Assembly (NCBI RefSeq): GCF_963675165.1
Contig: NC_087389.1
Coordinates: 716,001 to 780,000, forward strand
Origin: Halichondria panicea
Lineage: Eukaryota; Porifera; Demospongiae; Suberitida; Halichondriidae
Length of the DNA stretch: 64,000 nt
Reading direction: 5' to 3'
Under the pieces are notes generated by a model. That model did no database searches and was not told where the DNA came from. It worked only from the letters and a program-made list of their open reading frames with translations. The translations under genes were made by a program, and so were the position numbers. Shown here piece by piece: positions 1 to 14,675 of the stretch; positions within the stretch are counted from its first letter, which is position 1, and every line of letters starts with the position of its first letter.

Positions 1-601
1 AGAGACAATGTATGGACTTTCCCTGGGAAGGTCCCTTTATAAGTTTGTTTTTCCAGCCAGAGTTCATGACTATTACATGTAAATTCATACTTTGCTGGGC
101 TCCAACATACCACATTCATACTTGATTGATGGCACCTTTCACAATTATTTACAGTAGACCATGGCCAGTTTACAGTAGACCAGGTTGCTATGTATTTGAC
201 AGAGGAGGGATCATTGCTGGGCAGAAGTGAAGTATGGGAAATGTAACTTCTGTCATTATTTATTAGTCATCACAGTTTTGGCTTGTGTGTGGGCAGAGAG
301 TTGTGTACTGTGTGTTTAGTGTACAGGGTTTTGCAAAATCCTTGCAACAGGGCTAAACAGACACTGCAAAGACTTCCATATATGGAAGTCAACTGCTGAC
401 TATAATATTTTGGGTACAGGGTTTTGCAGAGTTCTTGTAACAGGGCTAAGCAGACACAGCAATGACTTCCATATATGGAAGTCAACTGCTGACTTTTACT
501 TATTATTACTTTTATTATTGTACATGTGCAGGTATCTGTATTTTGAATTGAAAGATGTCCTGGAGCCTTAAGAGAGCATCAGCTTATTCACAAGATTTAA
601 T

Positions 602-743
602 TAAGGTGGTGGGTGGTGCACCATGGAAATGCTTATCAGGGTGTCATTGAAAAGAGCAACAGTTCTGCACACAGTTGAAGCAAATTGTCTTGTCACCAAC
701 TTTACGACATTTCCACCTGGTACACCGTCCATGCACCACCTTA
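602..743. mobile_element. Possible small MITE with TTAA flanks
   Basis: The left end reads TTAAGGTGGTG and the right end CACCACCTTAA, giving short inverted termini around about 140 bp with TTAA at both edges. TTAA flanks are typical of piggyBac-type insertion. The termini are short and imperfect, because the left end carries an extra repeated GGTG, so this is tentative. Confidence 0.35.
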
Positions 744-1001
744 AATTTTGTCAGGATGTCCTCCTGATCTTGTGATGCTCTCTTTTAGGCTCACAGGACA
801 ACTTTCAATTCAAGCCATTCAAATAATTATACACATACCAGAGTGTCATACAATTGCAATTAGAGAGGGGACTTTCAAACATTACCATTTGAAACATCAC
901 CAGAACATAAAAAAAAAGGTCAACAGTTATTTCGATACCCTACCGCTATGGACACTCAAATACAACTGAGTACATTTTAGGGGGGGGGGGATTGGAGCCA
1001 G

Positions 1002-1031
1002 AGGAGGGATATAATCATATCCCTCCTCTGT
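1002..1031. repeat. Near-perfect palindrome ending in CAGAGGAGG
   Basis: CAGAGGAGGGATAT and its reverse complement face each other with a few bases between. The outer CAGAGGAGG is also the terminus of the larger element at 1864-2171. This may be the collapsed ends of a related transposon. Confidence 0.5.
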
Positions 1032-1182
1032 ATGAGCAGTATGACACCCTGCATAGTACACACAATATTTTAAGTCAGCAGTTGACTTGACTTCCATATA
1101 TGGAAGTCATTGCTGTGTCTGTTTAGCCCTGTTGCAAGAATTCTGCAAAACCCTGTATGCCATAAAAATTCATGGTTTGTCT

Positions 1183-1660
1183 ACTAATTGTGTTTGGGCC
1201 TTTCCCTGGGAAAATCCTTGCAGTTCAGCTGTTGCAATACTCCATTGATCAATGATGTGGCCTGTTTCTGTCACATGATTTCTCTAGCCAATGGCTTTGC
1301 TTTACATTTAGTTACGCTAGTAGAGCTAGTATAAAAGCAGCTACTCTAGCTCACATTTTCATCAAATCCAAGTTTCTGGGGCCCATACAGAAAGGTGGCT
1401 GGTGTATGGATGGGCAGTTGTAGAGGCACTCCTCTCAGTAGAGTGAGTACCTCTTTCAAGCAATGTAAACAAAAATGACAATCAATGCCCAGTATGCACG
1501 TACATGTATAGAGATGTGCACTAGCTTCTGTTTCTATATAGGAGAGATAAGTATCTAAACAGTTGAAGACGTGTCAAGTAAGACCTATAGCTACTAGTTA
1601 CAGTGTTGCTTGTAGCGTCAAGTAAGACCTATAGCTACTAGTTACAGTGTTGCTGTACTT
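1183..1660 (+). repeat. Degenerate copy 1 of the ANAPC4 5' segment
   Basis: This stretch shares ordered blocks with 5220-5670, where the first visible ANAPC4 exons lie. The blocks are the 'tctctagccaat' block, the exon block containing ATGGGCAGTTGTAGAGG with its gtgagtacc donor, and the 'gagagataag' exon start. The copy has lost its reading frame: after the exon-1-like block the next exon-like block runs into a stop. Two adjacent near-identical 'aagtaagacctatagctactagttacagtgttgct' stretches near 1580 and 1620 indicate further small duplication. I read it as non-functional. Confidence 0.55.
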
Positions 1661-1689
1661 TATATACTTTGTTTGAAATTACAATTGTT

Positions 1690-2320
1690 TGTGGGACTGT
1701 CCCAGGGAAAGCACTGCACAGTTCACAGTTTTGGTTTGTGTGTGGGCAGAGTTGTGTACTGTATCTTTATAGTGTATGCCATAAAGATTCATGATTTGTC
1801 TACTAATTGTGTTGTTTGCGAGCCTGGGAAAATTCTTGTTTTTGCAGCTGTTGACCAATGATTCAGAGGAGGTCGGACATCACTTGAACTTTCACTAATT
1901 ATGACCTTTTAATGACATTTCAGGCCAAATTGCTTTTCGTTTTTGCTGACTCAGCAGTAGAACATGACTGGATCTAGGGGATCTAGCTAGTATGGGTATT
2001 ATGTACTGATAGGGTTAGGTCCAGTAACCATCATAGACACCAAACACAACTAGCTGTCAACAGATTCAGACAGAAACCGCGTGCAAAAATATTGTCTCAT
2101 GAATCAGTCGCCCTCTATAACATACTCATGATTAGGCCGCTGAAAGTTCAAGTGATGTCCGACCTCCTCTGCAATGATATATATGGCCTGTTTCTGTCAC
2201 ATGATTTCTCTAGCCAATAGCCTAAAGTTTCTGGGGCCCATACTGGGGTGGTTGAGGGACTCCTCTCAGTAGACTGAGTACCTCTTTCAAGCAATATAAA
2301 CTAATCACAACCAACTGCCC
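1690..2320 (+). repeat. Degenerate copy 2 of the ANAPC4 5' segment, split by a transposon
   Basis: The left part (1690-1863) resembles 1140-1250 and the right part (2172-2320) resembles 1250-1470. Both include the 'catgatttctctagccaat' block and the exon-1-like block ending in 'tgagtacctctttcaagcaat'. The two halves are separated exactly by the inverted-repeat element at 1864-2171, so this copy existed before that insertion. Confidence 0.5.
1864..2171. mobile_element. hAT-like MITE, 308 bp
   Basis: The ends are inverted repeats of about 31 bp beginning CAGAGGAGGTCGGACATC. The flanks read caatgatt on the left (1856-1863) and caatgata on the right (2172-2179), a 7-of-8 match that fits the 8-bp target duplication of hAT elements. 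There is no internal ORF, so it is a non-autonomous miniature element. Family assignment is by target-site length only. Confidence 0.7.
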
Positions 2321-2342
2321 AGTACATGTACGTATATATAGA

Positions 2343-2392
2343 GATAGCCTCGATTCCAGGCCGTATTTTAATCGGCCTTGAATCGAGGCTAA
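2343..2392. repeat. Short hairpin repeat (TAGCCTCGATTC arms)
   Basis: Arms TAGCCTCGATTC and GAATCGAGGCTA flank inner inverted blocks (aggccg / cggcct), giving an imperfect hairpin of about 50 bp. Similar 'aatcgaggct' ends occur near 49075 and 58070, and a related hairpin near 57063-57135, so it is a dispersed family. Confidence 0.5.
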
Positions 2393-2617
2393 TATAGAGA
2401 CAGACTGTCTACGTAACACTAGGAATGTAGAGAACAACGTACTAACGGTTGACACAGTATATACTTTATATTGTGTGCTTTATGTTGTCTCGCCATCAAA
2501 CATAATGGTCATAAGGTATATTTTGATATTAAGTGTGATTTATCACCAGTGCAAAGTATATAATACCTACAAGTACGTGCAAAAAGCTTAGTTTTTCAGT
2601 CCTCAGCCTCAGGCTTC

Positions 2618-3837
2618 TTATACAGGAGCTGTAACAGGGCGTACACGCCGATACACTGTGTTCGGCTCTTCTTTTATCTTGGGAAGAGTGTTGGGAAGAG
2701 TGTTGTGGTCACTGGCTCTGTCTGGATTCTCGAACGTGCCAATTAACTTAGTTATCAAGGAAGCGGCCATTGTCTTGTCTATTCCAATATTGGCCATGTT
2801 TTCTATTACACTTGCGCATTGGGCCAGTATTTCTTTCTTTGCTTGTAGCTGTTTGGTACACTCTGTAGCCTCAGTCTCCTTTCTCTTTTCCTCAGCCTGA
2901 ACTTTGGTCTGCTTTGTACGTTCCTGTGCCTCCCTGAACACATATTCTGCTTTGGTGTTGTCACCTTCACTTGATATCTTCATCTGCTTTGTTTTCTCTG
3001 CAGCCATGTCTCTCTTTGATTTTGCTATAATATCTTCTTTTTCCTTTTGAATTTCTATTTGCCTTGCCTGCAGTTGTCTGGCATGTTCAGCATCATCGAT
3101 TGCATTTTTCTTTGCAATTGCAGCCTCATCTTCAGCTCTTTCTTTGCGATTTCAGCCTCATCTTCAGCTCTCTTCTTTGCAATTGCAGCCTCATCTTCAG
3201 CTCTCTTCTTTGCAATTGCAGCCTCATCTTCAGCTTTCTTCTTCGCAATTGCAGCCTCATCTTCAGCTTTCTTCTTCGCAATTGCAGCCTCATCTTCAGC
3301 TTTCTTCTTTGCAATTGCAGCCTCATCTTTAGCTAACTTCTTTGCAATTGGAACGGTATCTTCAGCTTTCTTCTTTGCAATTGCAGCCTCATCTTCAGCT
3401 AACTTTTTTGCAATTGCAGCCTCATCTTCAGCTAACTTCTTTGCAATTGCAGCCTCATCTTCAGCTAACTTCTTTGCAATTTCAGCCTCATCTTCAGCTA
3501 ACTTCTTTGCAATTGCAGCCTCATCTTCAGCTTTCTTCTTTGCATTTTCAGCCTTATTTTCAGCTACCTTTTTTTCTGTTTCTGCCGCGCTAAGCATGCG
3601 GTGTGTGTGTGTGTGTGTGTGTGTGCAATGGTAAATTACCAATTACTAAAATATATAATACGTACCTTTCTTCTTTGGTTCTGCGTGTTTTTGCACAACT
3701 GCAAAAGGTATAATAATTATAGATCTCTATACATAACAAACATGTAGTGATTGTATTGCGGTAGGCACAGACTTCGCATGCTCCTTACTATTCACAGGTA
3801 CAGCTTTTGCTTTCAAACACCGACACTGTCCAGCCAT
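2618..3837 (-). CDS. Hendecad-repeat coiled-coil protein, frameshifted
   Basis: I do not recognise the family. A consistent three-exon model starts at ATG 3837 (MAGQCRC...). Exon 1 ends at 3789 with a gtaagg donor, exon 2 is 3698-3666, and exon 3 begins at 3581 after a CAG acceptor. Exon 3 encodes about 14 tandem 11-residue units of the type AEDEAAIAKKK, a hendecad pattern typical of long alpha-helical coiled coils. It is followed by a Lys/Glu/Gln-rich helix and a tail ending at the stop at 2618. The DNA repeat unit is 33 bp, but the last unit (about 3119-3150) is 32 bp. That 1-bp loss moves the downstream part, which is otherwise open and of matching composition, into another frame. Either the gene is broken or this is a sequence error. 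There is no membrane segment or signal peptide. Function unknown. Confidence 0.55.
3119..3570. repeat. 33-bp coding tandem repeat (about 14 units)
   Basis: The unit reads, on the plus strand, gcagcctcatcttcagc followed by a variable ttcttctttgcaatt-type block. It encodes the 11-residue coiled-coil unit on the minus strand. Neighbouring units differ mainly in the Lys/Leu codon block. One unit near the gene's 3' end is 1 bp short. Confidence 0.85.
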
Positions 3838-5389
3838 GCCGGGTACAGCAGTCACTGCAAATCTTTCTTCCAAACATTGTTTCAGCTGGAGAAGTCTGGA
3901 TACTTAATTTAGGTAGCTAGTTGTAAGTTTGCAATGCCCAGTCAAAAGTCTTGGTTGTCCTATATATATAGTACACACAGGAAGGTGTGTATGATGCATG
4001 TCATAAGCACAATTGTCATACTGGTTATTGCCCAGCCAGAGTGCAACATGCCATAATTATATTGCTCTGCGGCTCTCGGGCATTATGTCATCCAGTACAA
4101 TATATGGCATGTTGCACGAGGGCGCCTGCATGCAATAACTTGTTGCCCAATGACGTTAAACTGGTCATATAAATCGTAATAAAAGACATGTGTTTTGAAG
4201 GAATTTAGTGTATTCATTAGTTTTGCATTCCATAGTAAATTTTTAGGTTTTCTTCCCACTAGTAGTTATAAAAGTAGTAGCCTATAAAAGGGACCAAAAT
4301 GAGTTATTGGGTAGGATGGTGGGGCGTAAGTCCCAAATGGATATCTCTTAAAGAAGTCTACTGCATTTACACACAGTGCAAGTGCATATAATCCAGTGCA
4401 ATATATGGCAGTGATGCAATATGCCCTGCACTGGGGAACAACTATAGATTTCAGTTGGTGGGGCAGAAGTTAAAGGTTGATGTGCAGTCAACCATGACCA
4501 CTAATTGCATGAAACATAAAGTGTGTGGTCATGATTGAGTGCTGCCAACCAACCTGAAATCCTCTGTATGTAGTCTACTATTACATTGTATATATATTAT
4601 GCTTAAATTGATAATCAAATGCGTGGTTTTCTAAATACAGAACTATAACTCCCCTTAAACATGCCAATGCGTGTTTGCCTGTGAACACCTAAACTGCCCA
4701 AATCTCCAGGTGTTTGTACGAGACAGCAGTGACACTGTTTTTTGCCGTTGTTTTTCTTGGCCTCAAAACCATTCTAATATTCCCAGCCAGGCATTTAATT
4801 AAGATTTGGATCATGGCAATATCATTATCCTAGGCAGTCACATTTTTTTGCATGGTTGCTTATCCCCCTATAGCCTGAATGAAACGTCTGTCTTGGAGAG
4901 TGTACCATTCATGTGAATGATTTGAATGCCATTGTTCGTTGGGTCGAACACATTAATTTTTACATATATAACTGAGGCTATGAATTTATTGTCCGAGACT
5001 AATTGCCACTGTTCTAGTGGTACTCTCCCTGGGAAAGCCCCATAGCCTTAGTGGTACTCTCCCTGGGAAAGCCCCTTAGCCTTTACAGGGCTGTCCCGGA
5101 AGGTCCCCAAATACACCAAATATGCTTAGAAGTCTTGCACCCCCACCACAATTGATTTAGAGACATTTTATAGTGGTTTGCCCCACCATTGTGTGTGTGA
5201 CCTTCTCCTGTGTTTGTGCTCTTGCAACACTCCATTGACTATAGATATGGCCCCGTGTCTCTCACATCATTTCTCTAGCCAATAATTAGGTACACCATAG
5301 CTAGTAGCTTGGCTCACTTTTTACACACCAAATCCAAAGCCAGTTTCTGGAGCCAATTGCAATAATACAGAAAGGGTGGCTGGGGCAGA
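3838..5389. other. Non-coding spacer upstream of ANAPC4
   Basis: I see no gene. The longest open frame (3987-4172) has no recognisable character. A short direct duplication containing 'tggtactctccctgggaaagcccc' lies at about 5017-5080. The part from about 5220 onward is the parent of the degenerate copies at 1183-1660 and 1690-2320, and holds the presumed 5' flank of ANAPC4. Confidence 0.5.
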
Positions 5390-8300
5390 ATGGGCAGTTG
5401 TAGAGGGACTCCTCTCATTGAGTGAGTACCCCTTTCAGGCAATCAGTATACAGTGCAGTTGGTGTTTGTACATGTACACACTGTCTATACTGACAGTATA
5501 GTCAATGACAGTAGTTACTGTATAGACTGTGTACATGTGTGTACACAATGTAACTCAATGATTGTGTGTTGTCTGTTTCTATAGGAGAGATAAGCATCCA
5601 TCAGACCCTAAACAGTTGAAGACTCGATCTAAGTAAGATCTATTTTAGCTCCTAGTTATACAGTGTTGCTGTGTTATCTTCTCTCTCTCTCTTTCACACA
5701 GTAAACTCAACCTATTGCTGATTGGTGATGAGGTGAAATGTAGATGTCGTGTATACCATTAAAATGATAATACCCTACTTTTTAGACCCTAGTTGTTTTG
5801 GGGCATAATTATTTCCAAAGCATCCACTCTTTATCAATACTCTCTCCACATGCACACACTGTACAGGCTGGAAGAGTCACTCTGAGTGTGTCTGGGATAT
5901 TCCTATCAGCATGCATTGAACTAGGAAACACATCAGTATGTACAAGTCATGCATTATAATTATAATGGATGATTAAATATTATGTCGATTCTTCAGAAGT
6001 CCCTCAGTCATGTGATGAGCACATGGTTGTCCCAAGACTTCAAGGATCTGTGCTGTACTGCACTGTGTTCCCTTCCACCCAATAGGACAGAGCTGGACCT
6101 CTGTGTGCAAATGGTAAATCAATGGTCGATATCAGATCTCACAACATGAACTTTGATGACACCATTTGAAACGTCTCTTCTAAGCTTTCAGAATAGAAAT
6201 TGGATCCATGGAATTAAGCTGAAAGAGTCTCCAGAGCATTATGGGGTTGTAGTTGAATCTTTCAACAGACCTAACTTGAGTACCGTTGATCCAAAGTCAA
6301 CATTTTATGATTTTCTGAAAGCTTAGAAAGAGGCGTTTCAAATGATGTATTTCAATCCAAAATTTCATCGGGGCCCTAATTTGTCAGTTTTCGGCCTTGG
6401 ACCATGGGCTATTATTCATGGTATCGCTAAATTGGCAAATAATTTTATCGCTCAAATATAAACTTTGATGAGACCATTTGAAAGGTCTCTTTCTAAGCTT
6501 TCAGAAAATCAGAAAATCGTTGAAATTGGATCTATGGAATTCAAGTTATGGCAGCTGAAAGAGCTCCCAAACCATTGATTAAACGGGGGAGGGGAATGTA
6601 GTTGAACATAGATAAATTGTTTAGTGTGCTATTATTTCTCTACAGACTAGCACGCCACTGTTCTCAACCAATCAGTGTGAGTTGCGACACACTGCTCTCA
6701 TGTTTGGTCAGATCACCGCTCTCCTCGACTATATCAACTCTGCCCTCAAGTCAATGTATGAAGCGTGGGAGGATCTACTCATCACCATGGACACCAAACT
6801 AGCTGCCTATGCCACTGTGAGTACTCACCCACCACTACCATCGCCATTCTCTCATTAATATTCATCAGTATAGCTCTTAAGACTGGGAGATAATAACTGC
6901 CCATCACCTACGTATAATATTTAAGTGATTATTCTCCTTGTTAATTTTGATAAAGCCTTGGCCCCTCCCCTCCCTTTCAGACATTGCCTGAGGGTCAGAC
7001 GGTGGGGGATGAGCTTCTGGTATTGCTGGCATGTGGGAGAGCACGGTGAGACCACACCCCCTCACCATCGCTAACTCCATTCTATATCATTACCTCACAG
7101 GAACGAGTTACAGACATTTCTAATTGACGAACTCAGTGCAGTTGTAAGTACACGCATGCCATAGAATTCAGTCGTGTGCATAAAATAAATTAAAATAAAA
7201 CCATAAAACATAACAAAAATATTATATTACAGGGTGTGAAGAAGCTGGGGTTGTCTTTAGAGCTCTCGTACACAAACATCCGCAAGTATCTTCTCTGCTA
7301 CCTAAACTGCAGTATACAGAGCTTACTCCTCCACTTGACTGATGTACTGGGCATGTCGCGATGGACTGACAAGTTTGGAGCACTCGGACTCTCCGAGGAC
7401 GCTGTTCAAAGTGGGCGGCAATTTTATAATGGATATAATTATTGTTTGTCATGTCATGTACGTACGTTTCAGAATGTATCAATCATTTGGGGACGTTTGC
7501 TCTCAAGGCACAAGAATTTCTTTTGTAAGCTAATGCTAGTAGATACCTACTATATATGCTGACCCCCCCCCCCCCCCCCCTACCCTAACAGTGCAATCGA
7601 TCGATCACTACAAAGTACTAAGACATTCTTTGTCTGGCTCTACACAAGTGAGTTGTTTCAACTATATATAAGTTTTCTTCAATCGTATATGAATCTCAGC
7701 TATACTGAAGTTATCTTGTGAACCTCTCCCCAAGGACTGCAATGAGGTATAGCAACTATTGCATGCATGGTTTGTATGTTGGTCCCCATTTTTTGAATTC
7801 TATTTACCCTTTGCCATTATACGTAGGGGTTTTGCTAGTTTGTATACACTCAGTTTAATATACCACAACACAAAATGCCTGGAATCAAGGCTAAACTATA
7901 TATCACAATAATTATATGGTTGCATGTCTATTCCATCTCCTAGAGTTTGACACCGGATGAGCTGAAGCTGATGATTGACTTCCTTGGGAAGCGACTCAGA
8001 AGGGTACGTGGGTTATATACTGTTAATTGGCATGGTGATGATGTCACTCTGTGTAGTCGGCCAGTGGGGAGGGAGACTCGCGGACCTTTAACCTTGAGGT
8101 CGTAGGTCAATATCTGGTGGATGAAGATCTTGTGTACGTAGAGGTATGGAGTGTTGTCAACGGTTACCTGATATAATTATACCGACACAGGAGAGTCCAC
8201 CAACACGATGGGATAAACTTGTAGAGGCAGCAGATCTCGCTTCTGAGCCGTGGATATTTAAACCAAATCCCAAGAAATCACTCGTTCAGTTGTTTCATAC

Positions 8301-9601
8301 ACTACACAAGAATATTGACGAAACATTCGCACAACCAATGGTAAGGAATAATCATTAGCTAATTATCATGGCCATGTACGGTGCTACTATAGGCACACAT
8401 GGAACAGTCCTTCACCTCTAAGCCCACAGTCAACCTCAACCATTACCAGTGAGTGGAGTGTAGTCTGGCCATAAGCCAGTTACGTACGTAATTCATGTTC
8501 ATTAAAATTATTGTAGGCTTCAAAAAGATGTTGGATCATCATCACTCATCCCTCACCAACTATTGTGAGTACATAGCAACACAGTAGATCTATACACGTC
8601 ATGTGATAGGCCTACCTATCAGGATCTGAGATCTCACTTTGCAAACCTTCAAGTTATATGAGTCTCTATATATAACTTTTGATTTCTTAACCTAGGGCCA
8701 ACTTTGTCTATGAGGACAGTGTGTTCGTGTTCTACCCCTCTCAACTGAGTGAGAGCAGCTGTGGACAGGGAACATGTGATCTCACCCTCCAGTCATGTGA
8801 TGGCAGTCGTAAAGGATGGTTCCATATTAGTGAAGTGCCCGCCTTGAGCAAAGATCAGGACACTAAACAAAAGTTAGTAAAAATTAACTAGCTGATTCTA
8901 AACTCATGTCAGTCTGAAAATTTAATCCATCGAATATTGTGTGCCTTCCATGTAAGTAATTATGCCATTATTTTCTGCAGATGCTGTATAATGAGTCTGC
9001 TTCCGTACAATGAAGACACTCTTTCGGTTCTCTTTTGCTACCTCCCTTGGGAGCAGCCACAGACCACACCCAGTCCAGAAAGCTCGCCTGTTCCCGAGGG
9101 ATCTGATATCATCTACCATCACGCTGTCGGACAGCTGGCCCTCGAGGCTCTCGTGAGCTGTGTGCTTTGTGAGGGTGTGGAGAGTATGGATGTGGGGGCG
9201 GTGTTGACGCAGGTGTGTGCCCTGGGGCCATTCAAGGCAGGAAGCATGGCCGTCAGTGGAGCAAGGAAAGTGGCTGCAGTGGTAAGTCAATTCATGATTA
9301 GGTATGGTATGTTTCACCTAACTCAATCGAAACTAAAAATCAAAATGTTGCTTCAAGTGTGTAGACTAGTGTACAGAGCCTTTGGTGTGGTCCCACAGTG
9401 TGCACTGTAGCTAGTGTACAGAGCCTTTGGTGTGGTCCCACAGTGTGCACTGTAGCTAGTGTACAGAGCCTTTGGTGTGGTCCCACAGTGTGCACTGACA
9501 ATGTTTTGTCTAATAATTTTATCGTATTTTTACAGTTGACTGCAAATGGAAGAAAGATTCGTTTGTTTGATGTGGATGCAGAAGAAGATGATGATGATTG
9601 A
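5390..9601 (+). CDS. ANAPC4: Anaphase-promoting complex subunit 4
   Basis: ANAPC4 is a scaffold of the APC/C, the ubiquitin ligase that drives mitotic exit. I join about 20 exons (5390-5421, 5585-5632, 5702-5732, 5867-5935, 5997-6113, 6646-6816, 6981-7045, 7101-7143, 7233-7410, 7473-7524, 7592-7647, 7700-7746, 7944-8003, 8057-8143, 8191-8340, 8393-8448, 8517-8564, 8696-8872, 8981-9281, 9536-9601). They give an intact frame of about 617 residues. Family marks include a WD40-like LLLIGDEAGRV strand, the helical core (YINSALKSMYEAWEDLL, GVKKLGLSLELSY), the EVVGQYLVDEDLVYV block and the terminal KIRLFDVDAEEDDDD acidic tail. Human ANAPC4 is about 808 residues. The first roughly 110-130 residues (N-terminal WD40 blades) are not visible, so the Met at 5390 may not be the true start and upstream exons may lie elsewhere. 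The family call is very secure; the start is not. Confidence 0.9.
6117..6590. repeat. Dispersed intronic inverted-repeat element, copy A
   Basis: This fills most of an ANAPC4 intron. It contains repeated and inverted blocks such as 'ttctgaaagcttagaaagag' and 'ctctttctaagctttcag', with 'gctgaaagag' near both ends. The same family appears in reverse orientation in a PSMD2 intron (28510-28850), and as a fragment in a PSMD6 intron (23575-23735). It looks like a foldback or MITE-type element without coding capacity. Confidence 0.6.
9369..9500. repeat. 45-bp intronic minisatellite, 3 copies
   Basis: Units begin gtgtacagagcctttgg at 9369, 9414 and 9459 and are essentially identical. They lie in the last ANAPC4 intron. 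The frames open across them are by-products of the repeat. Confidence 0.85.
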
Positions 9602-9858
9602 TAATGAACGGACATACATCATACAATCATTAGCTAGATAATTATTGCATTTATAATATTATCATGATTTTGCTAAAATGGAACAGTAAACATTTCATTA
9701 ACGACGATTTTTGCTTATTAGAACAACAACCATTATACCATGATTTTGCTAATGGAACAGTAAACATTTAATTAACAATTATTGCTTATTAGAAAAACAA
9801 CATAGAATGTTGCTAATGGAACAGCTAACTGGTGTGCTTTATATAGAATAAGTGAACA

Positions 9859-10599
9859 ATGATCTGCTTCTTGTGCTTTACAGTGCTCTACTACCTTATA
9901 GCTGGAGGGGTGGCAAGATATTGTGAGGACAACTTGAGGCTGAGCTCGAGGTATAAGAATGAGGACAGGAAAAAGGCTAAATCGTTGGACAGAGGTGTCA
10001 CTGTGGCAAACTTCAGCAACGCTATAATATCAACCATTCTAAGCAGTATTTCCCTATATTGTCTGAACAGTCAACAAAGAACAGACATTTACTTGACGAG
10101 ACCCAGCAGCATAGCACAATGGACCATAGAAAGTGTGTGTGGATACATCTTTGTCGAATTTACGTTCATTTTTGGCAACAAGTATCGACTATCGGCTAAG
10201 TACTGGAGGTTGACTAAAAGAGCTGTGATGCACACGTTGATCTTTCATAGTGTTGCTCTATTAGGATTATCGTCAGTGTTGCTATTTGACACTGGTTATG
10301 CTATAGCCCTGTGGGTGATATGGTCTGAGCTAACCAGCGTGTTCCTGACTATTGAAGAGTACATGGAAGAGACGATTATTGAACTGAACTTTCCACTTAT
10401 ATTCCAGATTGTGAAAACTTGCACGAGTGTTATTTTTGTCCTACAGAGAATTGTGTTATTCCTGGGACTCCTGTGGTTGTGTGGGCAACAGTTCACATGG
10501 CAACCATTGTTTCTGCTACAGTTACTTATTCTCTGTTTAGGAACAGTACTCAATGTTTTGTTTGTCATAGAACGTGTGTCTGCGTGGATATACTTGTGA
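9859..10599 (+). CDS. TLC-domain multi-pass membrane protein
   Basis: An intronless 246-residue protein with about seven hydrophobic segments. The layout fits the TRAM-LAG1-CLN8 (TLC) fold of ER membrane proteins that handle or make sphingolipids and other lipids. Marks are NFSNAIISTILSS in the first helices, the His-containing RAVMHTLIFHSVALLG helix, and ELTSVFLTIEEYMEE, which matches the conserved 'E-S/T-x-F-L' block of the TLC family. The N-terminus is hydrophobic from the first Met, so it may act as an uncleaved signal anchor. It begins about 260 bp after the ANAPC4 stop and ends about 180 bp before the convergent GRAMD4 stop. I cannot say which TLCD or CLN8 subgroup it belongs to, and it lacks the Hox-like domain of many ceramide synthases. 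Confidence 0.6.
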   Translation: MICFLCFTVLYYLIAGGVARYCEDNLRLSSRYKNEDRKKAKSLDRGVTVANFSNAIISTILSSISLYCLNSQQRTDIYLTRPSSIAQWTIESVCGYIFVEFTFIFGNKYRLSAKYWRLTKRAVMHTLIFHSVALLGLSSVLLFDTGYAIALWVIWSELTSVFLTIEEYMEETIIELNFPLIFQIVKTCTSVIFVLQRIVLFLGLLWLCGQQFTWQPLFLLQLLILCLGTVLNVLFVIERVSAWIYL

Positions 10600-10780
10600 A
10601 TCATTGACTGAAACTACACTTATTTATGCACTGGTCTAATTAATTATAAGTTTTATGTTGTGTTGCTTGTGTTGCTTATGACATTGTGAATATTCGACAG
10701 ACAATTACAAACACTGATATGATATATATAATGACTAATAAAATAGTTTTAAAGGTACTAAAACACTCTTCAATACAAAA

Positions 10781-14675
<3,895 letters not shown>

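Larger units (their letters stand above)
1..2590. other. Repeat-rich non-coding region
   Basis: I see no credible coding sequence. The open frames here are short and composed of repeats. The palindrome CTTCCATATATGGAAG with a shared flank recurs near 375, 466 and 1090. Phrases containing 'ccctgggaaa' also recur near 20, 1205 and 1700, and again at 5025-5100. Distinct inverted-repeat elements and two degenerate copies of the ANAPC4 5' segment are listed separately. A TATA-like box (tataaaag) lies near 1331 inside the first copy, but no convincing downstream ORF follows it. Confidence 0.6.

Noticed and set aside
748-969. Small plus-strand frame near the first MITE
   Set aside because: No family features; repeat-derived and without splice or promoter context.
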